Source: VXYL01 sp963666465
GTDB lineage: Bacteria; Pseudomonadota; Gammaproteobacteria; Pseudomonadales; Azotimanducaceae
Assembly: GCA_963666465.1 (NCBI GenBank)
Contig: OY762824.1
Location: 3,720,001 to 3,784,000, forward strand
Length of the DNA: 64,000 nt
Direction of reading: 5' to 3'
The notes under the pieces are model-generated. The model was not told the DNA's origin, made no database searches, and saw nothing but the letters and a program-made list of their open reading frames with translations. Shown piece after piece: positions 35,599 to 45,223 of this stretch. Both the position numbers and the translations under genes were made by a program. Numbering within the stretch: position 1 is the stretch's first letter; each line of letters starts with the position of its first letter.

Positions 35599-36780
35599 TC
35601 AGATTCCGCTGACGTCGATGTCCGCGTCGTAGTCCACGCCGGCCATGCCGAATCCGAACACCTTGAGGAAGTCGTCGCGGAAGCTCCCCGCGTCGCCCAG
35701 CTCGCGGAGGTTCTCGGTATCGACCAACTCCCAGCGTCGGCGAACCTCGGCCTGCACGGCTTCGTCGAGCTCCCGGTCGTCGAGGCGCAGGCGACCTTCC
35801 TCGTCGGTGGCCGCGCCGGCGCCGTAGAGGCCCGTGCGGAACAGCCGATCGACATGCTCGATGCAGGACTCATGCATGCCCCGCTCGCGCATCACCCGGA
35901 ACAGGATCGCGACATAGAGCGGCACCACGGGAATGGCTGCGCTCGCCTGACTGACGATGGCGGTGAGCGCCGCCACGCGGGCCTGTCCGTCGATGGCATC
36001 GAGCCTGGCGTCGATGGCGTGTGCCGCGCGATCCAGGTCTGCCTTCGCCTGCCCCAAGGTGCCGCCGCGGTAGATGCGGTGGGTGAGTGTACTTCCGACA
36101 TAGGTATAGGCAACTGTCTGGAATCCCTCGTTCAGCAGGCCCGCATCGGCAAGAGCGGCCAGCCAGTATTCCCAATCCTCGCCCCCCATCACCTGCACGG
36201 TGGCAGCGGTTTCGTCGTCGCTGGCGCCTTCCAAGGTCACGTCATGCACCTTGCCGCTGTTGAAGTCGAGGGTCTTGGTGGCGAAGGAAGCGCCGAGGGG
36301 CTTGATGGCCGAGCGGTGCGTCTCGCCGGTGCGCGGATGGGTGCGGACTGGCGCTGCGAGGCTATAGACGAGGAGGTCGATGGGGCCGAACTCTTCCCGC
36401 AGGGCTGCGACGGTGCGCTCCCGCATCTCGTCGGAGAAGGCATCGCCGTCGAGCGTGCGCGCCACGAGCCCCGCCTCGCTCGCCGCCGCCTCGAAGGCGA
36501 GGTTGTTGTACCAGCCGGCGGTGGCCGTGCGCTTGGCGGTCGGTTGCTTCTCGAAGGAGATGCCGAGCGTGTTCGCCCCGGCGCCAAACGCCGCCACAAT
36601 GCGCGAAGCTAGGCCAAAGCCGCCGGAGCAGCCAAGGACGAGGGCATTGCGGGGTCGATCCGGCACGTCAATGGCGCCGCGTTGGCGCGCGAGGTCGATC
36701 TGCTGCCTGACGCCGGCGGCGCAGCCGGCGGGGTGGGCAGTGGTGCAGACGAAGCCGCGAATGCGGGGCTTGACGATCAC
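35599..36780 (-). CDS. fabV: Enoyl-ACP reductase FabV
   Basis: NADH-dependent reduction of the enoyl intermediate in fatty acid elongation; this class is triclosan-resistant. 393 residues; N-terminus MIVKPRIRGFVCTTAHPAGC and catalytic region AYTYVGSTLTHRIYRGGTLG, containing the Y-x8-K pair. The NADH-binding part is VLGCSGGFGLASR. The ATG overlaps the preceding gene's stop by 4 bases. Confidence 0.95.
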   Translation of the reverse strand: MIVKPRIRGFVCTTAHPAGCAAGVRQQIDLARQRGAIDVPDRPRNALVLGCSGGFGLASRIVAAFGAGANTLGISFEKQPTAKRTATAGWYNNLAFEAAASEAGLVARTLDGDAFSDEMRERTVAALREEFGPIDLLVYSLAAPVRTHPRTGETHRSAIKPLGASFATKTLDFNSGKVHDVTLEGASDDETAATVQVMGGEDWEYWLAALADAGLLNEGFQTVAYTYVGSTLTHRIYRGGTLGQAKADLDRAAHAIDARLDAIDGQARVAALTAIVSQASAAIPVVPLYVAILFRVMRERGMHESCIEHVDRLFRTGLYGAGAATDEEGRLRLDDRELDEAVQAEVRRRWELVDTENLRELGDAGSFRDDFLKVFGFGMAGVDYDADIDVSGI

Positions 36781-37790
36781 TGGGGCGGCTCGCCTTCGGG
36801 GCGCGCCATCATACCGTGACGCACGGCATGGCGCATGGCGGCGCCCACCTCGAGCACGTGGGGGCCGTCGCGGCGCACGCTGACGTGGGCGACGCGGTTG
36901 TCGCGCAGTCGATGGTCGCGGTCACCATCGACTGCGAGCACGCCGTGGCCGCGAAAGATCACCGGGGTATCGAACGGCACACGCGTTGCGCGTGACACGG
37001 AAACAGAGCGGAAGAGCCCCGGTGAGACGGGCGCATTGACGGCTTGACCGGGCCCGAGTTCGAGCAGCAGGCCGCAGTCGGCCTCTTCATCCACCACATC
37101 GATCAGCCCGCCGATGGGAGACATGCCGATCGCGTCCGGTTCGGCTCTGGTCAGCAGAATGCGCGAAAGTCGGGCCGGGTCGAACGGCAGCAGATTGCCG
37201 ACGAAGTCGCCGTCGAGCTGCGCCGCATCGATCAGGCCCACGTCCCTGGCGCCATCGGCGAAGCGCATGTGCAGCATCTTGCAGCGAGGCCGCACGGGCG
37301 CATCGCCGAGAAGCCCGCGTGCGCATAGCCCGGCGACGGTGCCGGCGATGGTCGGCTCCACCAGCGTCGGGAAGACGTTGTTGGTGCCAGTGGAAAGCGG
37401 GATCAACGAAATGTCGTCGTCGCCGGCCCGGTGCAGATGCCGGGCGATGGCGCGATTGGTGCCGTCCCCTCCCAGCGAGACAACAGTGGTGGCGCCGGCC
37501 TCCAGGAACGCCCCGATGGCGGCCTCGGTGTCGCCGGCATCGTGATTCAGCGGCGTCTTGAGCACATGAACCCGCGCCTGCAGCGGCAGCCACGCAAGCG
37601 CCATCGACGCGATGCGAAACGGTTCCTCGCTGACGTAAAGGTCCGTCGCCCCCGCGGCATCGGCGCCGGCGGCAATCCGAGCCACGATGTCGCGCTTCGC
37701 CTCAATCGTCATGTTGCTGGCCCGCGCCGCAATCCGGCGCACATCACGACCGGACATGGGATTGACGCAGATGGCAACTTTGGCCGGCAA
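36777..37790 (-). CDS. ATP-NAD kinase / AcoX-like protein
   Basis: 337 residues with the NAD kinase core: SLGGDGTNRAIA (GGDGT motif) and IPLSTGTNNVFP. The N-terminus VAICVNPMSGRDVRRIAARA is that of the AcoX branch rather than classical NadK, which often sits near dehydrogenase or acetoin genes. It could supply NADP or phosphorylate another nucleotide or lipid. First gene of the fabV-hemE-vanZ-like run. Confidence 0.8.
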   Translation of the reverse strand: MPAKVAICVNPMSGRDVRRIAARASNMTIEAKRDIVARIAAGADAAGATDLYVSEEPFRIASMALAWLPLQARVHVLKTPLNHDAGDTEAAIGAFLEAGATTVVSLGGDGTNRAIARHLHRAGDDDISLIPLSTGTNNVFPTLVEPTIAGTVAGLCARGLLGDAPVRPRCKMLHMRFADGARDVGLIDAAQLDGDFVGNLLPFDPARLSRILLTRAEPDAIGMSPIGGLIDVVDEEADCGLLLELGPGQAVNAPVSPGLFRSVSVSRATRVPFDTPVIFRGHGVLAVDGDRDHRLRDNRVAHVSVRRDGPHVLEVGAAMRHAVRHGMMARPEGEPPQ

Positions 37791-37827
37791 GGCAGCTTCC
37801 CTCGAAGTAGGGCCTGGGGGGAGTCGA

Positions 37828-39057
37828 TCAGCGTCGTTGACTGCCTTCGCCGGGCTTGCGGGCCAGGGTTCCGTTGGCTTCCTTGCGCTTGTTCGCCAAG
37901 GCGTGCATGACCCCGGCGCCGGCGGGCCAGACGCCGGGGTCGGCTTTCACGCGTCGGCACAGGTGCTGGGCGTGGGGCGATAGCGTCTGCCAGATTTCGT
38001 GGGGCATGGTGCGGGCGTGTGGGCGTTCGCCATCGAGCCACGGTGCGCCGTACTCCACGTTCGGCAGGGCGCGGATTTCGCGTGAGAGGTTGGGGGTGGC
38101 GCTGTGCCAGGCTCGGTTGTCGCGGAAGACGCCGGCGCCGGCCGGGGCGCCAACCAGTGCGCAGAGGCGCATCCACTCCGGTTCGTCGGCCGGCTCGGGC
38201 GGGTCTTCCGCAACGCCCTGGGTGCCCGGAATCTGGCGGATGGGGCCGTTCTCCCACGTCAGATCGCACATGGCGAAGTTGATGGTGACCACCGGCGGGG
38301 TGCGTTCGACGATGCGTTGTCTGGTGCGGCCGTCCAGCTGCTCCGGCGAGAGCTTCCCACCGTGCTCTCCTGTGGAGACGTCAACGCCAAGCCCCGCCGC
38401 CTGCCGGATGCGCGCCTCGGGCAGGCGGTACTGCTCGCGCACGTCGCCGTGCAGGTGTTGATACTCCACTGCACCAGGCAGGCACAGGTCGCCGCCGGCG
38501 CCGAGCACCAGATAGTCGCCTGTGCCGAAGATCGCCTTCAGGATGGGGGTTGTGGCTGGCAGGTCGATCATCGACGCCCACACCGGGTCGTGCAGCAACT
38601 GACGCGATGCCGAGGCGGTGCCGTAGCTGTAGCGATGCGGCAGGCGCATGGTCTCGGTGATGTACTTGCGTCCGTCGTGGCCGGCGGGCTCCAGGATCTT
38701 GCGCAGTTCCCGGGCACAGCCGCCGCGCCAGCGCGCAAGGGCGTCGGCATCCAGGAGGTCCTTCACGACGACGAAGCCGTCACGGAAGAAGATTCGCGCG
38801 GCGCGATCGATCTCGTCTGGCGCGCAGATGTCGAGTCCCTTGATGCCGTTGTTGGCACGCAGATGGTCGCGCAGCACGATGACTTCCGGGTCGTCGTACA
38901 CGCGTCGAGACGGCGCCCGCGGGTCCGCAACGCCGAAGCCGCGCCTCTCGGCGAGGGGATGCCCGTCCTCGTCAAGGGTCTCGTTGACGGGCGTGCGCGC
39001 ACACCAACCCACCGGCGTGTCGCCATACACGGCAAGATCATCGAGTTCGTTCGTCAC
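37828..39057 (-). CDS. Phytanoyl-CoA dioxygenase (PhyH) family protein, copy 3
   Basis: 409 residues; likely 2-oxoglutarate oxygenase with metal motif YQHLHGD and distal histidine in NRAWHSATPNLSREIRALPN. It differs much from the other two copies and has a long N-terminal region (1-95). Start GTG 39057, with AAAGGACTGAGG just upstream; that ribosome site lies across the end of the broken transposase. The gene ends 37 bases before the acoX-like gene and may drive that operon. Confidence 0.78.
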   Translation of the reverse strand: MTNELDDLAVYGDTPVGWCARTPVNETLDEDGHPLAERRGFGVADPRAPSRRVYDDPEVIVLRDHLRANNGIKGLDICAPDEIDRAARIFFRDGFVVVKDLLDADALARWRGGCARELRKILEPAGHDGRKYITETMRLPHRYSYGTASASRQLLHDPVWASMIDLPATTPILKAIFGTGDYLVLGAGGDLCLPGAVEYQHLHGDVREQYRLPEARIRQAAGLGVDVSTGEHGGKLSPEQLDGRTRQRIVERTPPVVTINFAMCDLTWENGPIRQIPGTQGVAEDPPEPADEPEWMRLCALVGAPAGAGVFRDNRAWHSATPNLSREIRALPNVEYGAPWLDGERPHARTMPHEIWQTLSPHAQHLCRRVKADPGVWPAGAGVMHALANKRKEANGTLARKPGEGSQRR

Positions 39058-39062
39058 GTTCC

Positions 39063-40295
39063 TCAGTCCTTTCGATGGGCACGGAGCACTGCTCGAATGC
39101 ACGGGCAAGGCCCCCTGGCCCGCTGGGCGTGCAAGGCGTCGAGCGTGACGACGCGCCCGGCCAGTCCCAGTTGCCGGGACAGCTCCCGCGCCGCCGGAAT
39201 CTCGCCGCGCAGGACCAGGCCGCTGCCGTGTTCGACCGCGGCCACCATCATCCGCTTTCCGTCCACAACCCGTTTCGAGGCGCCGCGCGCGTCCTTGCCG
39301 TCCATGGCCACGCCGGAGCCGCCGCCGCGCCGCCGGCTCCAGGCGCGCAACGCCTCGTCCAGCGCGTCCGGCGGCAGTTCCGAGAGGATGTAGTGGAAGG
39401 TCGAGGCCGCCGGCACGGTGTAGCGCCCGCGGGTCGGACTGAGGAACCCGCCCACCGCCTCGCGCCGCTCGTCGTCCAGGCGCGCCGCGAACTCGCCGAA
39501 GGCGGCCACGCCGCGGTAGCCGGCCAGCCGCGCCGCGATCATGATCGTCAGACAACAGGCCAGGCTGTAGCGCCGGCCCCGCGCCTTGCGGAAGTCGGGA
39601 ATCGCCTCGAGATGATCGCGCAGGCCGCGCAGTTCCGGCGCCGGCATCGGCGCCGCCTTCGCGCCGATCCCCCACTCGGCTGGCTCCCGGCCGCCCTGCA
39701 GCGCCTCCCGGGCGCCCGCCGTCAACTCGCGCACGTACACCTCCTTCGGCCGCCCGTTCTCGCGCCAGCGCGCCGACCCGCCCGGCAGGCGCGCGAACCC
39801 GCGCGTCAACCCCAGCATCCGCCAGTTCGACGCCCGGTAGCACACGCCCGCGAACCGCGACGGGTCCACGAACGTCTCCGCGACAAGAACCGGACGGCCG
39901 TGCGCCGCGCGCATGTCGCACGACAGCCGGCGCAGGCTCAGACCCAGCACCCGGGAGGCCAGGTTGGGCACCTCCCCCTTGCCTGCCAGCACCACGAAGC
40001 GGCTGTTGTTGGCGATCAACCCCAGCCGCCGGAACTGCCGCTCCGGCGGCCAGCCGATCCACCGGTCCCGCGCCCCGACCTTGAACGCGCCCGCCGTCCA
40101 ACCCGCCAGCGCCACCCAGGACGACCCGTGAACCGCAACATGGCGCAACGACTGGCCGAACAGGCCACGGTACGGAAGATAGTGGTGTTCGGACACCAAC
40201 GCGTCCCAGCGGCGCCGCTCGTCCGCATCCCGAACCGGGCGCACCAACACATCGCGCAAGTCAATACGCCCCGCAGGGGCTTTTCCGTTCGACAT
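39063..40295 (-). pseudogene. Truncated ISAs1-type transposase fused to a DruA/DUF4338-like domain
   Basis: 410 residues. Residues 8-190 resemble the DUF4338 domain found in the Druantia defence protein DruA (RRRWDALVSEHHYLPY, GWTAGAFKVGARDRWIGW, NNSRFVVLAGKGEVPNLASR). Residues 215-395 are the N-terminal half of an ISAs1-family transposase (LRDHLEAIPDFRKARGRRY, VAMDGKDARG with the first catalytic D, VVTLDALHAQR with the second). Directly after HAQR the transposase match is lost and an unrelated 15-residue tail follows, so the third acidic residue and C-terminal third are missing. Probably inactive as a transposase; the DruA-like part is intact. Confidence 0.72.
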
Positions 40296-40389
40296 GACCC
40301 AACTGTGCCACAACGACTTTTGAATCGCCAGCCCAAGGCCGAGTCGAGGGTAGGGAAACTCCAGATCTAACTTCAGGACTTTTGAATAG

Positions 40390-40530
40390 CCCTGCTCCGG
40401 GGGCAGGGCGTCCCACGGGGGGAGGGCGTCCCGCCCTCCATCGCGCCGCAAGGCGCGCCGCGCCGCAAGGCGCGCAGGGCACTTCGCGGCATGTGCAGGG
40501 AGGACGCGCCTGACGGCGCGCATGGAGGGC
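40390..40530 (-). repeat. Family B interior fragment
   Basis: GGAGGGCGTCCCGCCCTCC palindromes and CGCCGCAAGGCGCG blocks as in the family B copies at 12062 and 47183, but without the GTGTCTCACTTTG ends. It fills the gap between the transposase remnant and the ABC transporter stop. Confidence 0.6.
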
Positions 40531-40587
40531 AGCGTTGCACACCGCCGCGGCCAACCTCCGCGCCTTCCCGTTTCCTCATCAGGCGCC

Positions 40588-42498
40588 CTACGGCCGAGTG
40601 TCCGTGGCGCCCCAGTCCCGTGTTGCTTCGTTCAGGCTTTGCTGACGGTACAGCCGGGCGTAGTGGCCCTGGGCGGCGATCAGCTCTTCGTGGCTGCCGA
40701 GTTCCACGAGCTGGCCGCCGTCTATGACCGCGATGCGGGTGGCGTTGCGGATGGTGGAGAGGCGATGGGCGATCACGAAGCTGATGCGGCCCGAAAGGAC
40801 ATTCTCGAGGCCCTTCTGGATGCGCAGTTCCGTTTCCGTGTCCACCGACGAGGTGGCCTCGTCCATCACCAGGATCTGCGGGTCGGCCAGGATGGCGCGG
40901 GCAAAGGAGACCAGCTGCTTCTGGCCGGCGGAGAGTCTGCTGCCGCCTTCGCCCACTTCGGTGTCGTAGCCGTCCTCCATCGCAGCGATGAAGTCGTGGG
41001 CGCCAGCCAGCACCGCCGCGGCCCTCACCTCCTCGTCGATGGCATTCAAGCGCCCGTAGCGGATGTTCTCCATGATGGAGCCGCTGAAGACATGGGCGTT
41101 CTGCAGGACGATGCCGAGGTTCGATTGCAGCCAGTGCAGGCTGCGGGAGCGATAGTCCACGCCGTCGATCAGCACCTGCCCGCTCACAGGCTCGTAGAAG
41201 CGGCAGACGAGGTTGACGAGCGTGCTCTTGCCGCCGCCGGTGGGGCCGACGATGGCGATGGTTTCGCCGCTCTCCACCGCCAGGGTCATGTCCTGCAGCA
41301 CGGGTCGTCGAGGGTCGTAGTGGAATGCCACATTGCGAAGCTCGATGCGGCGGATGGCCTGGGCGCCGCCGTCGTGGGCGATGCGGGGGCGATGCGGCGC
41401 CCCGGCCTCCTCGGCGGACCGTTGCGCCGCGATGGCTCGCCTCACGCCTTCCGAGTCCTCGATCTCCGGCCGAGCGTCGATCAGGCTCAGCACGCGCTCC
41501 GCCGATGCCTGCGCCATCTGCATCTCGGCGAACCAGTAGCCCATCATCTCCACCGGGTCGAAGAAGTGCCTCGCCCACACCATGAAGACGATGAGGGTGC
41601 CGGCGCCAACGAGCCCCAGGCTCATCTGCCAGCCGCCCACCGCCAGCGTCAGGTTCACCGACACGGCGCTGAAGATGAGCACCACCGGCAGGAAGATGGC
41701 GGCCAGAACCATGTTGCGCACCGAGGCGCCGTACATGGCGCCGGTGAGATCGCCGAACTCGGCGCGGTTGGCCTCCTCGCGCACGAACGCCTTGCTGGTG
41801 AGCACGCCCATGATGCCTTCGTTGTAGGAGCCGGTGATGCGCGAATTGGTGGCGCGGACGAGGCGGGCACTGCGCAGGATGCTGCGGCGGAACTTCGCCG
41901 ACACCCAGCCCACCGCCGGCACCACCGCCAGCACCACCAGCGCGAGCTGCCAGTTGAGCACGAACATGACAATGGCGATGGCGAGCATCATCGTCCCGCC
42001 CCAGATGAAGTCGAGGAAGCCCCAGGCGAGGATGTTCGTCAGTCGCTCGCAGTCGGCGGTCATGCGCGCCATCAGCCAGCCGACCGGGCGGTAGTCGTAG
42101 AAGGAGAACGACAGGCGTTGCAGGTTGGCGAATGCTTCCCGGCGCAGGTCGTGACTGGCGGAGACGCGAATCTGCCCGGCCACCCAGACAAACGCCGCCA
42201 CGGAGATGGCCAGCAGCACGTTGCAGCCAAGGGCGACCAGGCCCCAGAGCACGAAGTCGGCATCGGCGCCGTTCTCGGTCACGTCATCGACGATCCACTT
42301 CGCCACCATCGCCGGATAGGCCGCTTCCAGCACACCGGTCAAGGCCGCGGAAACGCCGAGCGCGGTCAGTTGTCCGCGATACGGCAGGACGAAGCCGAAC
42401 AGGCGCTTCCACAGGTTGAGATTGACAGTCTCGGCGGCGGCGTCCTCGTCGAAGCCGTCCTGAAAGCTATCGTCATCGTAGTTGTCGATGTCAGCCAC
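40588..42498 (-). CDS. ABC exporter half-transporter, canonical ATPase site (second subunit)
   Basis: 636-residue half-transporter: six-helix membrane domain, then an ATPase with GPTGGGKSTLVN (Walker A), RLSAGQKQLVSFARA (signature) and ILVMDEATSSVD (Walker B with catalytic E). About 40 charged residues precede the first helix. The start chosen is GTG 42498, inside the stop of the partner gene, because AAGGAG lies 6 bases upstream; ATG 42516 is the alternative. With the upstream gene it forms a heterodimeric exporter of the MdlAB / BmrCD type; lipid or drug export is likely, substrate unknown. Confidence 0.88.
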   Translation of the reverse strand: MADIDNYDDDSFQDGFDEDAAAETVNLNLWKRLFGFVLPYRGQLTALGVSAALTGVLEAAYPAMVAKWIVDDVTENGADADFVLWGLVALGCNVLLAISVAAFVWVAGQIRVSASHDLRREAFANLQRLSFSFYDYRPVGWLMARMTADCERLTNILAWGFLDFIWGGTMMLAIAIVMFVLNWQLALVVLAVVPAVGWVSAKFRRSILRSARLVRATNSRITGSYNEGIMGVLTSKAFVREEANRAEFGDLTGAMYGASVRNMVLAAIFLPVVLIFSAVSVNLTLAVGGWQMSLGLVGAGTLIVFMVWARHFFDPVEMMGYWFAEMQMAQASAERVLSLIDARPEIEDSEGVRRAIAAQRSAEEAGAPHRPRIAHDGGAQAIRRIELRNVAFHYDPRRPVLQDMTLAVESGETIAIVGPTGGGKSTLVNLVCRFYEPVSGQVLIDGVDYRSRSLHWLQSNLGIVLQNAHVFSGSIMENIRYGRLNAIDEEVRAAAVLAGAHDFIAAMEDGYDTEVGEGGSRLSAGQKQLVSFARAILADPQILVMDEATSSVDTETELRIQKGLENVLSGRISFVIAHRLSTIRNATRIAVIDGGQLVELGSHEELIAAQGHYARLYRQQSLNEATRDWGATDTRP

Positions 42499-44374
42499 GG
42501 TCGTCTCCTTGTGCATGCGCAGTGCGCAAGCCGTGCCCCGCACGCAGGTCGCGCCCTGCCTGCAGGTCGGCATCGATGGATTCGTCCAGAGCGCCCTGGA
42601 TTTCGCACAGGCGCCGGTATGGCCCCGGCAGGGAGGCGAGGGTGCGGTGGTCTCCGTCCTGCACCAATCGGCCTTCCTCCAGCACGAGGATGCGGTCGGC
42701 GTCGCGCACGGACGAAAGCCGGTGGGCGATGACGAGGGTGGTGTGGCGGCCACGCCGTCGGCGCAGCGCATCGAGAATCGCGAGTTCCGTGCCGGTGTCC
42801 ACCGCCGACAGCGAGTCGTCGAGCACCAGCACGGGCGGGTCCTTCAGCAACGCTCGGGCGAGAGCAAGCCGCTGACGCTGGCCTCCGGATAGCGTCACGC
42901 CGCGTTCGCCGACGAGGGAGTCGTAGCCGGCGGGGAAGTCCTCGATGGCCTGATGGATGGCGGCGTCGCGGGTGGCGTCGATCAGGTCTTGCACCGGCGC
43001 ATCGGGCCTCGCCACGCGCAGGTTCTCCTCGATGGAGCGGGAATAGAGGAACGGGTCCTGCAGCACCACGCCCACCTGGGCGCGCAGCCACTTGCGGTCC
43101 ACCTGGGTGATGTCCAGCCCATCGAGCGTGATGCGCCCCTGGGCGAACGAATAGAGTCGCAGCAGGAGACGGATGAGGGTGGACTTGCCGGCGCCAGGCG
43201 CGCCGACGATGCCCACCGTCTGGCCGGCCGGAATGTCCACGCTGACGTCGCGCAGCACGAAACGCTTCGGCTCGTAGCCGAAGGTGAGGTTTTCGACCAC
43301 GAGGTCGCCGCGCGCGCGGCCAATCTCCGGCACCGGCTCGCGGCTTTCCTCCGCCGATTCGAGAATGTGGTTGATTCGCCTGAGCGCCACCATCGCCTTG
43401 CCGGTGTCGGTGAGAACCCGGCCCAGATGGCGCACGGGCCACATCACCATGCCGACAAGCGTGATGAAGGCGAAGAGTTCTCCGACGGTGACGGCGCCGG
43501 CAGCCAGGAACGCCCCGCCGGCCAACAGGACGATGCTGAGCTGCACCATGCAGAACAGGTCGCTCACCCCCCAATACAGCCCCATCAGCCGGTTCATGCG
43601 GAAATAACTGTTGCGGAACGCGGCATTGCGCTGGCCGAAGCGCTCGATTTCGAACTCCTGTCGGGCAAATGCGCGCACCACGCGGATGCCGGTGAGGTTC
43701 TCCTGCAACACCGCCGTCATGGCCGCCTCGGATTCGTCCACCACCTGAAAGACACTCTTCACCCGCGTGAAGAACGCCACCGCGCCGATGACGATCAGCG
43801 GCATCAGGCACACCGACAGCGCCGCCAGCCGCTCGTCGCGCCAGAACAGCATGGGCGTCATGATCGCCAGCAGCAGCACCGCTCGGCCGATCTCCACGAC
43901 CTGGGCAGAGAGGAACATGCGCACGGTTTCCACGTCCGAACTGCACCGCTGCACCAAGTCGCCGGTGTCGGCGGTGTCGAAGAATGCGGCCGGCAGGTGG
44001 TGCAGGCGTTCGTACAGGGCATCGCGCAGGCGCCGGGCGATGGCTTCCGAGGCGATGGCGGCCCAGCGACCGCGCAGGTACAGGAAGAGGCCGCCGAGGG
44101 CCACCAGCACGACACCGGCGATGGCGGAAACGACCAGATAGGCGATCACCGGCACGCCACCAAAGGCGGCCACAAACGCCAGCGCGCCGTCGGTGAGGAT
44201 GGGGGCGCCGGGCTGCAGATCGTCCGCCGAGAGCACATCGAGCGCATACATCCCCACCAGCGGCGAGGACAGCATGAACAGATTGCTGACACCCATCGCC
44301 AGCACGGCGGCGAGATAGCGCATCCGCTGGCCACCGGTGATGAACCAGAGATTTCGAGGTCGGGCCTGGGCCAT
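42491..44374 (-). CDS. ABC exporter half-transporter, degenerate ATPase site (first subunit)
   Basis: 627 residues with six helices and an ATPase with GAPGAGKSTLIR, TLSGGQRQRLALARA and VLVLDDSLSAVD. The catalytic glutamate is aspartate, as in the non-catalytic half of heterodimeric exporters. ATG 44374. It overlaps its partner by 8 bases. A promoter and a small reading frame lie upstream. Confidence 0.88.
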   Translation of the reverse strand: MAQARPRNLWFITGGQRMRYLAAVLAMGVSNLFMLSSPLVGMYALDVLSADDLQPGAPILTDGALAFVAAFGGVPVIAYLVVSAIAGVVLVALGGLFLYLRGRWAAIASEAIARRLRDALYERLHHLPAAFFDTADTGDLVQRCSSDVETVRMFLSAQVVEIGRAVLLLAIMTPMLFWRDERLAALSVCLMPLIVIGAVAFFTRVKSVFQVVDESEAAMTAVLQENLTGIRVVRAFARQEFEIERFGQRNAAFRNSYFRMNRLMGLYWGVSDLFCMVQLSIVLLAGGAFLAAGAVTVGELFAFITLVGMVMWPVRHLGRVLTDTGKAMVALRRINHILESAEESREPVPEIGRARGDLVVENLTFGYEPKRFVLRDVSVDIPAGQTVGIVGAPGAGKSTLIRLLLRLYSFAQGRITLDGLDITQVDRKWLRAQVGVVLQDPFLYSRSIEENLRVARPDAPVQDLIDATRDAAIHQAIEDFPAGYDSLVGERGVTLSGGQRQRLALARALLKDPPVLVLDDSLSAVDTGTELAILDALRRRRGRHTTLVIAHRLSSVRDADRILVLEEGRLVQDGDHRTLASLPGPYRRLCEIQGALDESIDADLQAGRDLRAGHGLRTAHAQGDDRG

Positions 44375-44511
44375 GGCATCCCCCGGCTGGACATGGACGT
44401 GAATGCGACGCGCACATGGGCGCGTCCCGCTGCGGAACGGACGGACCCGGGTGGGGTGGCGTCAGGCTGCTGGTGCAGGCGGCGCCGACGAGCGGCGCAT
44501 CGCCAGGACGG

Positions 44512-44610
44512 TCAGTCCTTCAGCCCGTTCCGCCAGGCGGCGGCGGTTGCAGCGTGGCAGGACGGCGCACCCGGGGCGTCACGGCGGGATTCAACGTTCT
44601 CCATCGGCAT
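44512..44610 (-). CDS. Possible 32-residue leader peptide upstream of the ABC exporter
   Basis: ATG 44610 with GGGAG just upstream, following a well-formed promoter; product begins MPMENVESRRDAPGAPSCHA and ends WRNGLKD. It ends 137 bases before the exporter start. It could be a translated leader, a small exported peptide or chance. No family recognised. The rest of the 44375-44898 gap shows no other gene I can support. Confidence 0.3.
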   Translation of the reverse strand: MPMENVESRRDAPGAPSCHAATAAAWRNGLKD

Positions 44611-44642
44611 CGCTCCCAAGTGCTTCTTCAGGAAGGCGGCGC

Positions 44643-44671
44643 ACTATACGCGCCTGTCACGGGATGAACAA
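44643..44671 (-). promoter_or_regulatory. Promoter of the ABC exporter operon
   Basis: Minus strand TTGTTC (44666-44671), 17 bases, TATAGT (44643-44648). It is about 270 bases upstream of the first exporter gene and just upstream of the small reading frame. Confidence 0.55.
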
Positions 44672-44898
44672 CGGCTTGTTCGGGTTCACGGGTTCCGCAC
44701 ATTTCGGACATCGGGCAGAGTACATGCACCGCATTGCTCGATGCCGAACCTGCTCAGCTCGTCCACGACCATCCGGAACAGCGAATTGGCGCACGAACGC
44801 GGAAGAGATGTCCCACCTTCCCCGGGGGCAGAAGCCGCACCGACAGGCCGTGCCGCAAGGGCCATCATTGGGCGGTGACGGAAAACGGAGTGAGCCCG

Positions 44899-45219
44899 AT
44901 GATTTTCAGCTTCGCCGACGACGCCACCTTCGCCTTCCACCGCGGCGACTGCACCATCCCCATCGCCGAAATCGCCCGCGCCGCGGGGAGCAAGCTTGAC
45001 CAGCTTGACGCTGCCACGGATATGCGGGACGTCAATCGTCCGAGCAACCACATACAGATCGCGCGCAAGCACCGGCGGCGGGGGCGGCGATGGTTGATTC
45101 CCCTCGAGGATGGCTGGGGCGTCGGATTCGAGTGGCCGCCGGGCAGCGGCGGGCCGGTGAAGGTGGGAGTGGTGGGCCCGCCGCCAATGCCACCCGAACC
45201 TGCCGTGGCGGCGGCATAG
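44899..45219 (+). CDS. higB: HigB-like toxin
   Basis: 106 residues, beginning MIFSFADDATFAFHRGD. The central KLDQLDAATDMRDVNRPSNH and the W-containing strand GWGVGFEWPPG correspond to the HigB/RelE ribosome-dependent RNase fold, though the sequence is diverged and the C-terminus is proline-rich and ~14 residues longer than usual. It precedes a clear HigA antitoxin by 4 bases; HigB-first order is typical. Confidence 0.65.
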   Translation: MIFSFADDATFAFHRGDCTIPIAEIARAAGSKLDQLDAATDMRDVNRPSNHIQIARKHRRRGRRWLIPLEDGWGVGFEWPPGSGGPVKVGVVGPPPMPPEPAVAAA

Positions 45220-45223
45220 CGCC

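Noticed and set aside
40522..44878. Two long plus-strand frames opposite the ABC exporter genes
   Set aside because: Shadow frames of two clear ATPase genes.
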